64,000 nucleotides of DNA from CAWEFA01 sp963851385. Lineage in GTDB: Bacteria > Bacteroidota > Bacteroidia > Bacteroidales > DTGW01. The notes beneath the pieces were generated by a model. That model ran no database searches and was not told the DNA's origin. It saw only the letters and a program-made list of their open reading frames with translations. Below are positions 50,102 to 59,558 of the stretch, one piece after another. Both the position numbers and the translations under genes were made by a program. The stretch spans positions 27,116 through 91,115 of the forward strand of contig CAWKPE010000034.1 in the NCBI GenBank assembly GCA_963851385.1, read 5' to 3'. Within the stretch, counting starts at the first letter, position 1. Each line of letters opens with the position of its first letter.

Positions 50102-51199
50102 ATGCAGGAAGAATTTTTTAAAGTAGTTGATTATATCGCAATTTTTCAAATAATAGTTTTTGTTATCGCACTGGCGAAAAGAAAACAGATTAAATTTGAA
50201 AGCAGGTTATTTTTAATACTTTTTCTTCTTGTTATTGGCATATGTTTACTTGACAGGCTACAGTATTTTTATCGATCATTTTTAGACAAGCATAATTTTC
50301 CTTACTTATATAATACTGGAGATATTTTTTCTTTATTGTATTTACCTGCATTATATTTTTATATAAAGTCTATTACTATACCCGGGTTCAAAATTCACAA
50401 AAAATATTTATGGCACATTCTGCCTGCACTAGTTGTTTTTATCAATTTATTTTTTAATTACTACATTCAACCTATCAATATTAAATATAGCCTACTTAGG
50501 GAGAATATGCCTTTTCATAAAAATTTCATTCAATTGCAGGTACTTAATTGGTTTCATCTTTTGCAATTAGGCTATATTTTTTTCGGTTTCTTTCTTATCC
50601 GGAACTATCAGAAAAAAGTAAAAGACTATTTTTCGTCATACAATAAAATGCAAATTCCGGCAATCTATTCCTTATTGTTACTAATAATCTTAGTCCGATT
50701 GACAAATTTTATTATGTATAAATTCAAACATGAGATGTTTATAAATATGGATATTTTCCTTACATCTTATTCGACGCTAATCATATTTATTGGATATTTA
50801 CAACCAAAAATATTTCTTCAGCAATTTGATTATCAAAAATTGCAGCAAAAAACTATCAGTCCAAAAACTATAGAGGAACTCACTCAACTAATGAAAACGG
50901 ATAAACCCTATCTCGACCCCGATTTAACTTTGAATGATTTAGCTGAAAAACTCGAAATATCACCTCGTGAGTTGTCGTTTATACTAAACTCAGAATTAAA
51001 ACTAAGTTTTTTCAACTTCGTAAATAAGTATAGGGTTAAAGAGGCCGAACAAATATTAAATGATAACACAAATAAGAAAACCATTCTTGAAATTCTTTAC
51101 CAGGTAGGCTTTAATAATAAATCGGCCTTTAACAGGGTGTTTAAAGAGTTTACAGGTTTTACCCCATCTGAATTCAGAAATAATAACAACAAAAGATAA
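50102..51199 (+). CDS. Membrane-bound AraC-family transcriptional regulator
   Basis: A 365-aa protein. Residues 1-245 contain about seven hydrophobic helices (VVDYIAIFQIIVFVIALA, LFLILFLLVIGICLLD, LLYLPALYFYIKSI, HILPALVVFINLFFNYYI and others); residues about 255-362 are an AraC/XylS DNA-binding domain with two helix-turn-helix motifs (LTLNDLAEKLEISPRELSF and ILEILYQVGFNNKSAFNRVF, ending GFTPSEFR). The signal is probably sensed in the membrane. It lies directly upstream of the first ceramidase-like gene, whose upstream 46 bases recur before the second copy, so regulation of both is a reasonable guess. Confidence 0.92.
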   Translation: MQEEFFKVVDYIAIFQIIVFVIALAKRKQIKFESRLFLILFLLVIGICLLDRLQYFYRSFLDKHNFPYLYNTGDIFSLLYLPALYFYIKSITIPGFKIHKKYLWHILPALVVFINLFFNYYIQPINIKYSLLRENMPFHKNFIQLQVLNWFHLLQLGYIFFGFFLIRNYQKKVKDYFSSYNKMQIPAIYSLLLLIILVRLTNFIMYKFKHEMFINMDIFLTSYSTLIIFIGYLQPKIFLQQFDYQKLQQKTISPKTIEELTQLMKTDKPYLDPDLTLNDLAEKLEISPRELSFILNSELKLSFFNFVNKYRVKEAEQILNDNTNKKTILEILYQVGFNNKSAFNRVFKEFTGFTPSEFRNNNNKR

Positions 51200-51237
51200 A
51201 ACAACGACCATAAAAAAAGAGTCCTCTTTTCTGTAAG

Positions 51238-51283
51238 ATGACAAAAGTAGGTCGATTGTTTGCTGATTTATATTCATTTTTGT
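51238..51283 (+). promoter_or_regulatory. 46-bp upstream sequence shared by both ceramidase-like genes (copy 1)
   Basis: The 46 bases from ATGACAAAAGTAGGTCGATT to CATTTTTGT are identical to 53449-53494, and the similarity continues into both genes. The copy ends about 30 bases before the ATG of the first gene (51312, MKKFLKHRIIILINFSL). It likely holds promoter or operator sequence carried along in the duplication. Confidence 0.55.
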
Positions 51284-51311
51284 AGTGACATCAAACTTAA
51301 AATATTATATC

Positions 51312-52571
51312 ATGAAAAAATTTCTCAAACATCGGATCATTATTCTGATAAACTTTAGTTTGATACTTTTGGTTATTTCATGTTCAAAAGAACCAAAACA
51401 GACAGGTCCCCTTCCGGCAGAAATAGCCCTTCAATCGGCTAAAGGTTTACAGGTTGGAGTTGCAATGGCAGATATTACTCCCGACAATCCGACAAATGTA
51501 TATTTGGAAGGATATACCGATCTCAGGCTATCGACGGGTGTACACGATTCGCTCACAGCCAGATGCTTGCTTATCAATGATGGAAAAACAATAGTTGCCA
51601 TGGTATCACTTGATCTTGTGGGATTGTTCATGGTAGATGATGAAGCTATGAAGAGTATGATTGTAAATGAAACAGGGTTGAAAGATGAAAATATATTTAT
51701 CCATGCTATTCATACACACTCAGGATCTGAAGTGCTGGCCAATTTCAAATTTAATGATACTTACCTGGCAAAGCTGAACCGCAATGTTACAAATTGTGTC
51801 CTGGAAACCTTTAAAACAAGTAAAAAAGCAATAGCATTGATAAGTACAGGAAATAGTCAGGTTAAGACAGTCAATCGCCGGTATCCTGCAAAAAAGACTA
51901 CAAATAAGTTTACTGTTATTGAATTTCAGGATACAACCCAAAATACCATAGCTATGTTGTTAAACTTTGGTTGCCATCCTGTTGTGCTGGGTCCGGATAA
52001 TTCTAAAATGTCGGCAGATTATGTGTATTATGTAAGAAAAAAAGTTGAAGCAGAAAAAGGAGGGATTGCCCTGTTTTTCAATAGCAGGTTTGGAGATATC
52101 AATCCACCACCGATGAGTGGAAAAAATATCTATGCCCGGGATGGAGGAACATTTGAAATGGCCCAGGAGTTGGGAGAACAACTGGCCCAGGATATGCTTG
52201 ATGCAAATTTGAATTGTGATACAATATCCATATCCATAAAAACAGTAACCAAAACAATTAACCACCAATTGAGATATACCAACTATACGCATATATCAAT
52301 TTTAAATTTAGGTTCGGTACAAATTGCCATGATTCCCGGAGAACCCCTCGAGGGTTTTGCTGACAAAATTGAGAACCTTTTACCAGGCCCATATCCAATG
52401 GTAATAGGAAATACCAATGACTATATCGGATATATTGTTCCCGAAAACGAATGGAATACATGTACAAATTCTTTTATTTCAACCTGCTTCGAAGAAACCA
52501 AATGCGCAGATATTTCAATTGCAGGAATACTGGAAGATGGCTACAAAGACATGGTTACATCAATGAAGTGA
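51312..52571 (+). CDS. Neutral/alkaline ceramidase-like lipoprotein, copy 1
   Basis: The probable start is the ATG at 51312 (MKKFLKHRIIILINFSL), giving about 419 aa with lipobox LLVISCSK. The domain is the N-terminal catalytic part of the neutral/alkaline non-lysosomal ceramidase family: VGVAMADITPDNPTNVYLEG, GVHDSLTARCLLINDGKTIV, the zinc histidines IHAIHTHSGSE, NFGCHPVVLG, and FFNSRFGDINPP, then MIPGEPLEGF. The C-terminal Ig-like domain of classic ceramidases is absent. The reaction is hydrolysis of an amide-linked lipid or a related ester; the true substrate is unknown. Confidence 0.82.
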   Translation: MKKFLKHRIIILINFSLILLVISCSKEPKQTGPLPAEIALQSAKGLQVGVAMADITPDNPTNVYLEGYTDLRLSTGVHDSLTARCLLINDGKTIVAMVSLDLVGLFMVDDEAMKSMIVNETGLKDENIFIHAIHTHSGSEVLANFKFNDTYLAKLNRNVTNCVLETFKTSKKAIALISTGNSQVKTVNRRYPAKKTTNKFTVIEFQDTTQNTIAMLLNFGCHPVVLGPDNSKMSADYVYYVRKKVEAEKGGIALFFNSRFGDINPPPMSGKNIYARDGGTFEMAQELGEQLAQDMLDANLNCDTISISIKTVTKTINHQLRYTNYTHISILNLGSVQIAMIPGEPLEGFADKIENLLPGPYPMVIGNTNDYIGYIVPENEWNTCTNSFISTCFEETKCADISIAGILEDGYKDMVTSMK

Positions 52572-52730
52572 TGTTTAAGTTTAACGTCTGAGAATACTTA
52601 TAATAATATGAGAAAAAATGAAAGAAAAAACAGACCACCTTAGTTATATTAATTTTTAAAACTGGCAGGTAAAATTAGTTTCAGGTATAGTTTACAATTA
52701 ATAATTAATTAAAAATTTAAATATTACAAA

Positions 52731-53372
52731 ATGAAAAATATTTTAAAAGCATCAGGAATTATTTCAATATTATTTTTTTCAGTCCAGTTACAAGCACAAA
52801 TCAGGTTTGGCATTAGTGCAGGCCTCAACCTTGCCAATGCATCAGTTGCCAATTTACCTTCAGGTACAACTTCAAATATAAAACCATCATTTCATGTTGG
52901 TGGTATGGCCGAGTATAGCGTAGCTCGATATTTAGCTTTAGAAGGCGGGTTGTTATTAAGTGGAAAAGGTACTAAAATTGAAATCAGTAATGGTATAAAT
53001 GTTTCCACTACAACAACTTATTCCCCTCTCAGTTTAGAGATTCCTATTAACGCAATATATAAAATTGGTAAGGACAAAACGAAAGTGGAATTATTTGCCG
53101 GCCCTTATATTGCTATTGGTGTTTCAGGTAAAATAAAAACGACAGGGCTTAATAATGAATCAAAAAGTATAGTATATGGAAACAATGCCGATGCCGATTT
53201 GAAAAGAACGGATTTTGGTTTGAATTTTGGAGCTGGAGTTGAAATTAATAACTTTCAAATTAAAGCTCAGTATGAGCTAGGTTTAACAAATCTTAATCCA
53301 GACGCTTCAAGTATTATGACATATAAAAGTACTGTATTGGGAATATCTCTTGGCTATATGTTTGGTATGTAA
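52731..53372 (+). CDS. Outer-membrane beta-barrel protein (porin-like/PorT type)
   Basis: A 213-aa protein with signal peptide (MKNILKASGIISILFFSVQLQA) followed by an eight-strand-type barrel pattern: IRFGISAGLNLANASV, FHVGGMAEYSVARYLALEGGLLLSGKG, VELFAGPYIAIGVSG, DFGLNFGAGVEINNFQIKAQYELGL, and a terminal LGISLGYMFGM ending in aromatic/hydrophobic residues. It is placed between the two ceramidase-like paralogues, on the same strand. A small ligand-binding or adhesion barrel; function unknown. Confidence 0.87.
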   Translation: MKNILKASGIISILFFSVQLQAQIRFGISAGLNLANASVANLPSGTTSNIKPSFHVGGMAEYSVARYLALEGGLLLSGKGTKIEISNGINVSTTTTYSPLSLEIPINAIYKIGKDKTKVELFAGPYIAIGVSGKIKTTGLNNESKSIVYGNNADADLKRTDFGLNFGAGVEINNFQIKAQYELGLTNLNPDASSIMTYKSTVLGISLGYMFGM

Positions 53373-53448
53373 TTTTAAATAAATATATATATATATATCA
53401 GCAGAACATAAAAAAGTTATTGTAAAAAAACGTCATAATTAATAGTAT

Positions 53449-53494
53449 ATGACAAAAGTAGGTCGATTGTTTGCTGATTTATATTCATTTTTGT
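53449..53494 (+). promoter_or_regulatory. 46-bp upstream sequence shared by both ceramidase-like genes (copy 2)
   Basis: Identical over 46 bases to 51238-51283 and located the same distance before the second ceramidase-like ATG at 53523. Immediately upstream lies an AT dinucleotide run (about 53383-53398). Confidence 0.55.
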
Positions 53495-53522
53495 CGTGAA
53501 ATCACACATAAAATATTATCTC

Positions 53523-54797
53523 ATGAAAAAATTTCTCAAACATCGGATCATTATTCTGCTAAACATTAGTTTGATACTTTTGGTTATTACATGTTCAAAA
53601 GAATCACAAAAATCAGGACTTCTTCTGGCAGAAATAGCCCTGCAATCAGCCAAAGGTTTGCAGGTTGGGGTTGCAATGGCAGATATTACTCCCGATAACC
53701 CAATAAATGTTGTGATGGGAGGTTATGACACCCGGCTATCGAAATCAACGGGAGTGCACGATCCAATCACTGCCAGATGTATGGTTATAAATGATGGGAA
53801 ATCTGTTGTTGCCTTGGTGTCCCTTGATTTCATAGGTTATTTCATGAAACATGTTGAAGACATGAAGAATATGATTGTAAATGAAACAGGACTGAAAGAT
53901 GAAAATATATTTATCCATTCAATTCATACACACTCCGGACCTGATATGCTGGGTGATGACACGTACAATGGTGATTACAGGGCAAAAATTAATCGCAGCG
54001 TTACCAATTGCATCCTGGAAGCTTTTAAAACAAGTAAAAAAGCAACAGCATTGATAAGCATTGGAAATAGTAAGGTTAATACAATTAATCGAAGGTATCC
54101 AAAAAAAAAGATAACAAATAAATTTACAACTATTGAATTTCAGGATTCGGCCCAACATACCATATGCATGTTGTTAAATTTCGGATGCCATCCAGTAGTA
54201 TTAGGTGCCGATAATCTTAAATTATCTGCTGATTATGTGTACTATGTCAGAAAAAAAGTTGAAGAAGAAAAGGGTGGTATAGCCCTATTCTTTAACAGCA
54301 GGTTTGGAGACATCAACCCATCACCCATTCATTCAATTTATATCTATGACCGGACCGGGGGCACATTTGAAATGGCTCAGGAGATGGGAGAACAAATAGC
54401 ACAAGATATGCTTCAGGCAAGTTTGAATTACGATACAATATCAATATCCATAAAAACAGCAACTAAGGCTATTCCAATGCAATTGAAATATACCAACCAT
54501 ACTCAAATTTCTATTTTAGATTTAGGGCAGGTACAAATTGCAATGATTCCGGGAGAGCCTCTCGAAGGTTTTGTTGACAAAATTGAGAACATGTTACCTG
54601 GTCCTTATCCAATGGTCTTCGGTCAAACAGGCGACGCTATAGGATATGTCATTCCTGAAAATGAATGGAATACCTGTACTTGTTGGCATGAAGGAAGTAC
54701 ATGTCACGAAGAACAGAAAAACATTTGTGCGGGGATTACAGTGGCTGGAACTCTTGAAGATGGCTACAAGGAATTATTGAACCAAATTGTGCATTAA
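53523..54797 (+). CDS. Neutral/alkaline ceramidase-like lipoprotein, copy 2
   Basis: A paralogue of the gene at 51312, about 424 aa from the ATG at 53523, with lipobox LLVITCSK. The signal peptide is nearly identical to copy 1; the mature domains are similar but clearly diverged. Zinc-site motifs are kept: IHSIHTHSGPD, NFGCHPVVLG, FFNSRFGDINPS and MIPGEPLEGF. A difference lies in the C-terminal cysteine-rich tail: CTCWHEGSTCHEEQKNIC here against CTNSFISTCFEETKC in copy 1. The nearly conserved 5' end with a diverged tail suggests duplication followed by specialisation. Confidence 0.82.
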   Translation: MKKFLKHRIIILLNISLILLVITCSKESQKSGLLLAEIALQSAKGLQVGVAMADITPDNPINVVMGGYDTRLSKSTGVHDPITARCMVINDGKSVVALVSLDFIGYFMKHVEDMKNMIVNETGLKDENIFIHSIHTHSGPDMLGDDTYNGDYRAKINRSVTNCILEAFKTSKKATALISIGNSKVNTINRRYPKKKITNKFTTIEFQDSAQHTICMLLNFGCHPVVLGADNLKLSADYVYYVRKKVEEEKGGIALFFNSRFGDINPSPIHSIYIYDRTGGTFEMAQEMGEQIAQDMLQASLNYDTISISIKTATKAIPMQLKYTNHTQISILDLGQVQIAMIPGEPLEGFVDKIENMLPGPYPMVFGQTGDAIGYVIPENEWNTCTCWHEGSTCHEEQKNICAGITVAGTLEDGYKELLNQIVH

Positions 54798-54953
54798 GAA
54801 TGAGATGAACTCAAGCTTTGTGCTTGCAGCTTAAACACATTCGTTCCAAGACTATCCTGCAAATAGGCAGTGTTCTCATGAACAAAGTGAATAAAAACTA
54901 ATGACTATAAATTTGCGTATTACTTAAGAACTTAGTTAACAAAACATAATCAT

Positions 54954-55856
54954 ATGAAATTAAGAAGATATTCATTTTATATAATCTTAATTGTTCTATC
55001 ATTAAATAGCTGTAATAAAACTGAAGAACCGGTTTCTTCTTTTTTACTTTTTCCGGCTGGTCGTTCTTTTTTAGGCACAAGTGAGATAAAAGTTTCAATT
55101 AACGATATCGAATATAAACCAGATACTATTTATGACAGTTGTGGAGGATATTGGTTGAAAATTCCAAAAACAGACATGCCAAAAAGTGGTAAGATTTGTA
55201 TTCAATATACCAGAAAGAAAGGAAATTTGTTTTTATTTAAAGAAGCAATTGAGAATAAAATGCAATGGATGACTGAGTCATATTATATCGATTGCAATAA
55301 TGATGTATTAAAAACTAAGGCAATTGAATTGACAAAAGATTATCAAAATAATATTGATAAGGCAAAACAAATTCAGCAGTTTGTAATAAAACATTTGAAA
55401 CTTCAGGTTTATAATAATTCATTTCTTGATAAAGCATCGCAAACATATGAATTAGGTTATGGGACTTGTATGAATTTTTCAAGATTATTTGTAGCTTTAT
55501 GCAGGGCAGCCAATATTCCGGCTCGTACTATTTGGGGAATTGTTTATAATAATGATGATAACATTTATGATTATCATCACCAATGGGCAGAGGTATTAGA
55601 TGACAGTGGATATTGGCATCCTGCTGATTTTACCTATACAACAAATTTCGATTTAAACGATATAAGATATTTGGATTTAATATACGCAGCTGAAGAAAAT
55701 ACTATCATTAAAAATAGATTACCGGAAGAAATTGTAGTGGGAGACGTAACATATTTTAATAATTATCCTGCAACTTTGACTGGAAGGCTTGGTTTTGAGT
55801 TGGTCGAAAATAAACAACCAGATTATATGACTGTAAAATATGTTTATGATTTTTGA
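54954..55856 (+). CDS. Transglutaminase-like lipoprotein
   Basis: A 300-aa lipoprotein (lipobox LSLNSC). The transglutaminase-like core is clear: ACQ-type YELGYGTCMNFSRLFVALCRAANIPARTIWG (catalytic Cys in GTCMNFS), HHQWAEVLDDSGYWHPADFT (His) and the following Asp. The N-terminal 90 residues are a beta domain. Bacterial members act as proteases or cross-linkers on cell-surface proteins or peptidoglycan. The gene overlaps the convergent DUF2007 gene by 13 bases at the 3' end. Confidence 0.9.
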   Translation: MKLRRYSFYIILIVLSLNSCNKTEEPVSSFLLFPAGRSFLGTSEIKVSINDIEYKPDTIYDSCGGYWLKIPKTDMPKSGKICIQYTRKKGNLFLFKEAIENKMQWMTESYYIDCNNDVLKTKAIELTKDYQNNIDKAKQIQQFVIKHLKLQVYNNSFLDKASQTYELGYGTCMNFSRLFVALCRAANIPARTIWGIVYNNDDNIYDYHHQWAEVLDDSGYWHPADFTYTTNFDLNDIRYLDLIYAAEENTIIKNRLPEEIVVGDVTYFNNYPATLTGRLGFELVENKQPDYMTVKYVYDF

Positions 55857-56626
55857 ATATGTTTTCTCTTAAAATCAAAACCGCAATCAAAACAATGATA
55901 TTTTGAACGGATTATAGGAAATGGAACCATAATAAATATCGAAAAAATCAAATATATAATATCCCATTTGAAATCCAAGGCATTTGCAAACCTTACATTA
56001 TTGGAATTGCAATTAGGACAATACTCAATATTTATTCCCGAGTCAGTTCCGCAATAATTGTCAACCAGTTCTTTTTCCAGGAAGTAATTAACAGGTTTGA
56101 TCTTTAATTTTTCGAAAATATTAAAACCATATTCAAAAAAATCATTCAATAAATCTCTAAAATCAATTTTCACTTTTTGTTTTGTCAGGTTATTGAATTC
56201 GGTTTCTTCCGATATTATTTTATTTAATTCAGCATCATCTATACATTCATTGTTGATGTATGATTTTAAAGTATCACGATTGCTAAGAAGTTGAGGATTA
56301 TTCCTGATTTTGTTTTTTAAATTCAGAATTTCATTCTGGCGGTTAAATTCATTCTCAAAAACAGTTTTGCAGTCATATTCACCATCGGAATCAACCAGTT
56401 TATCGTTTTTTATATTACTTATTATTTTATTCCCATATTCCAATTGGTCGGTAGGAACTTTTAATTTTACCCCACCAACAGCTACTGCTCTAAAAGGATG
56501 AACACTAACAATGAATTCGTCGAAAATGAAACAATACAATCCTTCCGATTCCAGCCTGCCTTTCAGGATATGACAGTCAAGAGGTGAGTTTGAAGTAAAA
56601 ATTGTTGTTAAATTATAGTTTTCCAA
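55844..56626 (-). CDS. DUF2007 protein with C-terminal zinc ribbon
   Basis: A 260-aa cytoplasmic-start protein. The N-terminal 70 residues fit DUF2007 (TTIFTSNSPLDCHILKGRLESEGLYCFIFDEF, with VKLKVPTDQLEYG at the end; shown in part). The middle is charged and helical. The C-terminus has a zinc-ribbon pattern: YCPNCNSN, then a membrane helix (FKWDIIYLIFSIFIMVPFPII) and YHCFDCGFDF, so the ribbon halves flank a hydrophobic segment. Function unknown; putative signal-transduction role of DUF2007 is only a family annotation. Confidence 0.8.
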   Translation of the reverse strand: MENYNLTTIFTSNSPLDCHILKGRLESEGLYCFIFDEFIVSVHPFRAVAVGGVKLKVPTDQLEYGNKIISNIKNDKLVDSDGEYDCKTVFENEFNRQNEILNLKNKIRNNPQLLSNRDTLKSYINNECIDDAELNKIISEETEFNNLTKQKVKIDFRDLLNDFFEYGFNIFEKLKIKPVNYFLEKELVDNYCGTDSGINIEYCPNCNSNNVRFANALDFKWDIIYLIFSIFIMVPFPIIRSKYHCFDCGFDFKRKHIQKS

Positions 56627-56979
56627 TTGCTGTGTTTTTTATTATTACAACCAACCATAGGCTAGAGCATGTTTTAACTTGTGCTTAAGCTTTGATTTTC
56701 AAATGTAATGCAAGTAAAATACTTCTGCATTTATAAGTAATAAAATTATTATACTCCTGGAAAATACATATTGAATTTATGAAATTATGTTAAAAATATG
56801 TTTATTTAATATTAAATTAGACTAAATAAAAATAATATCATTAATTTTGTACAGGTAAAATATTTAAAATTTAGTAAACCAGACTAAAACAAACTAAATA
56901 TTAATTATTGAAAACCTGGATCGGAAAATAAAAGAGAGAATTAGTTATTAACAATATGTTTAACTTAAAATTCAATATT
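56627..56979. other. Divergent intergenic region
   Basis: About 350 AT-rich bases between the DUF2007 gene and the small secreted protein gene. TAATTTTG near 56842 matches the Bacteroidota -7 pattern TAnnTTTG but I saw no good -33 box. No ORF of interest. Confidence 0.4.
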
Positions 56980-57339
56980 ATGAAAACAAAAATGTTCTTA
57001 TCATTATTGGTTGTAGCCCTGATGAGTGTACATCCATTATATGCGCGAGGGAAAAAAGAGATACCGGAAGATGTACGTGCACAAATTATTCAAGCAATGA
57101 AAGAAGTTTCATTTAGCGATGGGGGCAGTGTAAGTATTTACTTGAATATAGATGACTCAAAAAAAGTTTCTGTATATAGAGTTGAAGGCAGCGATTTGGA
57201 TCTTGTGTCATCAGTAAAAAGTGAATTAAGTACCTATAAGTTTGATCCTGTTATCGACGTTGCCGGAAAATATGAAATAAAAATAAAATTTGTCGATGTT
57301 TTATCAGCATCAACAAGTGATTTGGTTGCCAATAAATAA
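56980..57339 (+). CDS. Small secreted protein, unknown family
   Basis: The start at 56980 (MKTKMFLSLLVVALMSVHPLYA) gives a good signal peptide and about 119 aa; an earlier in-frame ATG at 56956 would add eight polar residues. The mature part begins RGKKEIPEDVRAQIIQAMKE and has a beta region (KVSVYRVEGSDLDLVSSVKSEL, YEIKIKFVDVL). No family recognised. It is followed by a strong terminator, so it is transcribed alone and probably abundantly. Confidence 0.75.
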   Translation: MKTKMFLSLLVVALMSVHPLYARGKKEIPEDVRAQIIQAMKEVSFSDGGSVSIYLNIDDSKKVSVYRVEGSDLDLVSSVKSELSTYKFDPVIDVAGKYEIKIKFVDVLSASTSDLVANK

Positions 57340-57399
57340 TTAAAAACAATTAAATCATATTTTCATGGTTATTCCCTTAATCTTTTTTGATATTCTGCT

Positions 57400-57430
57400 G
57401 TCACGGATTTTCATAATCCGTGACTTTTTG
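57400..57430 (+). terminator. Rho-independent terminator after the small secreted protein gene
   Basis: GTCACGGATT (57400-57409), loop TTCAT, then AATCCGTGAC (57415-57424) and a run of five T. The 10-bp stem is perfect. It lies 61 bases after the stop and is the clearest terminator in the window. Confidence 0.88.
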
Positions 57431-57593
57431 TTTAAGCTGGAGCAGGTTTTTAACTTGTGCCTTAATTTTAGATTATAAATGTTGCACAAAGCCGTGGACT
57501 TGCGCTAAAAGGATGGGCTAGGGGCGAGTTTGAAGAAAATATTGTGGTTAATTCAATGGTCTCCAATATTAATACTTGCTATGGATTGAAATT

Positions 57594-58802
57594 TCAATAA
57601 TATGTTTTTGATATTTTCATAGGTAGATAGTACCTGAGATTGAAACTTAATTTATTTAAATAATTCCAATAATTTTTGCCAATGAATAAATTATAACCAA
57701 CACTAAATGACCAATGCCAGGAACCAAAACCTAATTCCGGCCGTAATGCAAAACTCGACTTATCATAATCTGTATATAATATCGGATATAGGCCTACATT
57801 TAATGGTTTTACAAAGGATATAAGGTAAATTTTATATCCATCTGTAATATCATTATAATTTCTCAAATAGGAAATACCAATTAAAAAGCTATCAAAAAAA
57901 TGTTTTGGAAATCCATTTTGTCTGTAAATATTGAAACTACCAAATGCATAACCAAGTTCAAATTCTTTTTCATTGTAATAAGACAGACCACAAATTAAAA
58001 ATGAACCTGAAGTATTATAGTAAGTAATGATTTTGTCAGCTTCCAAATCGACCTGTTTTCTCATTGCCCTGTCTTTTTGAATGTATTTATAAAATGGCCA
58101 TTGAAGATTGTATATCTGAAGTAAATGAACTTTTCGATTTTCTAATTTAGCTGCAATCTGTAAATAGTAGTCAATTTTGTATTTCTCAAGTTGATTAAAT
58201 GATTTCTTATTTGCTATTATCCAACCATTTTTAAGATTTAACGCACCAAGTGCACATAAATAATAAACAGAAGGGTTTTCGGAAGACTCTGTAAGTGCTT
58301 TTTCCCGAAAATAGATTGCTGAATCGAACTGACCAATTTCATAATAATAAAAACTCAGATTTAAATGTTTTTGATATGTTTGAATTGAATCTTCATTCAT
58401 TTCTTTCCAATAGGGACATGGGAAATAATCTCTGGTAATGCATTTTCTACTTGTGTATATGTAATAATTATAATAATATTTCTTTGATGAGAATTCCATA
58501 TATTGATTTAAATAATCGGAATCCTGCATATTAAAGTAGGTATAATCTTTAGAAAATGGCACAACTATCTTGTCAGTCAGGTCTATGATTGCATATTCAT
58601 TACCCCACGCCTGAACTGCAAAGGTGGAATCTCCAATACTGACTACTCCGCTATATTTAGGTTCTATAATAATTTTTCCAGTAATCTTGTTTTTGATTCC
58701 ATATTTTCCATCTTTCTTATAACAGATATATTTTTGGGCAATTGCATTACCTGAAAAAATAATAATAAAAAAATATATCCATACTTTAGAGAAGATGTTC
58801 AT
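57594..58802 (-). CDS. WG-repeat and TPR-like secreted protein
   Basis: A 402-aa protein with signal peptide (MNIFSKVWIYFFIIIFSGNAIA). Residues about 24-85 contain WG-type repeats (YICYKKDGKYGIKNKITGKI, YAIIDLTDKIVVPFS). The middle has a TPR-like pair (HLNLSFYYYEIGQFDSAIYFREKALTESSENPSVYYLCALGAL, quoted by its YYEIGQFDSAI core). The last 120 residues are aromatic strands ending LSFNLRYYLPMK, barrel-like. Third gene of a minus-strand operon after the lipoprotein and the 186-aa protein. Cell-envelope role likely; exact job unknown. Confidence 0.7.
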   Translation of the reverse strand: MNIFSKVWIYFFIIIFSGNAIAQKYICYKKDGKYGIKNKITGKIIIEPKYSGVVSIGDSTFAVQAWGNEYAIIDLTDKIVVPFSKDYTYFNMQDSDYLNQYMEFSSKKYYYNYYIYTSRKCITRDYFPCPYWKEMNEDSIQTYQKHLNLSFYYYEIGQFDSAIYFREKALTESSENPSVYYLCALGALNLKNGWIIANKKSFNQLEKYKIDYYLQIAAKLENRKVHLLQIYNLQWPFYKYIQKDRAMRKQVDLEADKIITYYNTSGSFLICGLSYYNEKEFELGYAFGSFNIYRQNGFPKHFFDSFLIGISYLRNYNDITDGYKIYLISFVKPLNVGLYPILYTDYDKSSFALRPELGFGSWHWSFSVGYNLFIGKNYWNYLNKLSFNLRYYLPMKISKTYY

Positions 58803-58812
58803 AAAAATCGGA

Positions 58813-59556
58813 TTATTTTAATGCAATTTTTTTATCTATATCTTTTATTATATTTTCAATATCAGTTTTTATATTTCTCGAAAGTGCATCAGACATGACA
58901 TTACCTAAAATGTAATAATAATTCCCCGCATAAATATTATTCAAGTAATAATCTTCTTTGTTAGTTTTGTCTACATATTCTGTTGCAATAGTTTTATTCG
59001 ATAGAATAGTATCCTTTGTTTTTGAATTGATCAATTTATAATTAATTCCAACAATTGAACTAATATCAGTTGGATTTGAATAAATGCCATAAATTATAAA
59101 AAGTGTGAAGCCACCATAGATAATATGTGAATTGGCATATATTGTATCAACTTCCATAGACAGAACATAATCTGCACTATCCTTTGACTTTATTAAATAA
59201 TTGGTGCTTCTGATTATTTCTGATTCTATTTGAGATCTGATAAAAGTTGATAAATTTTCCCGAATGGCAGCGCCCCCTTGCACACAATTAAATCTTGTGT
59301 ACCATGAATTAAAAATTAAGAAGGGCAAAATTCTTCTTTTTTCTATGTTCACTTTAGTAGGTTGACTTATTGAGTTATATTTAATAGTTACCGAATCAAA
59401 TCCAATTGATATACTTTTCTTTTGATTATTGATTGGTTTATCGTGCAAATATGAAATTGAATATTTTTTTTTGTTCAAACAATTTGATATCTGTCTCCTA
59501 ATTGAACAATTGCTCAATATCAATAGACAAAGAAAATAGGTTATTGATTTACTCAT
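58813..59556 (-). CDS. Putative lipoprotein, unknown family
   Basis: I take the ATG at 59556 (MSKSITYFLCLLILSNCSIRRQ), three bases after the upstream stop, giving 247 aa with lipobox LILSNC; an ATG at 59580 would overlap the preceding gene and precede the signal peptide. The rest is mixed with one hydrophobic stretch (IIYGGFTLFIIYGIYS) and a charged helical C-terminus. No family recognised. It lies between two other envelope proteins in a three-gene operon. Confidence 0.65.
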   Translation of the reverse strand: MSKSITYFLCLLILSNCSIRRQISNCLNKKKYSISYLHDKPINNQKKSISIGFDSVTIKYNSISQPTKVNIEKRRILPFLIFNSWYTRFNCVQGGAAIRENLSTFIRSQIESEIIRSTNYLIKSKDSADYVLSMEVDTIYANSHIIYGGFTLFIIYGIYSNPTDISSIVGINYKLINSKTKDTILSNKTIATEYVDKTNKEDYYLNNIYAGNYYYILGNVMSDALSRNIKTDIENIIKDIDKKIALK

Positions 59557-59558
59557 AT

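Noticed and set aside
53383..53400. TATATATA run as a regulatory element
   Set aside because: Simple dinucleotide run; no evidence beyond composition.
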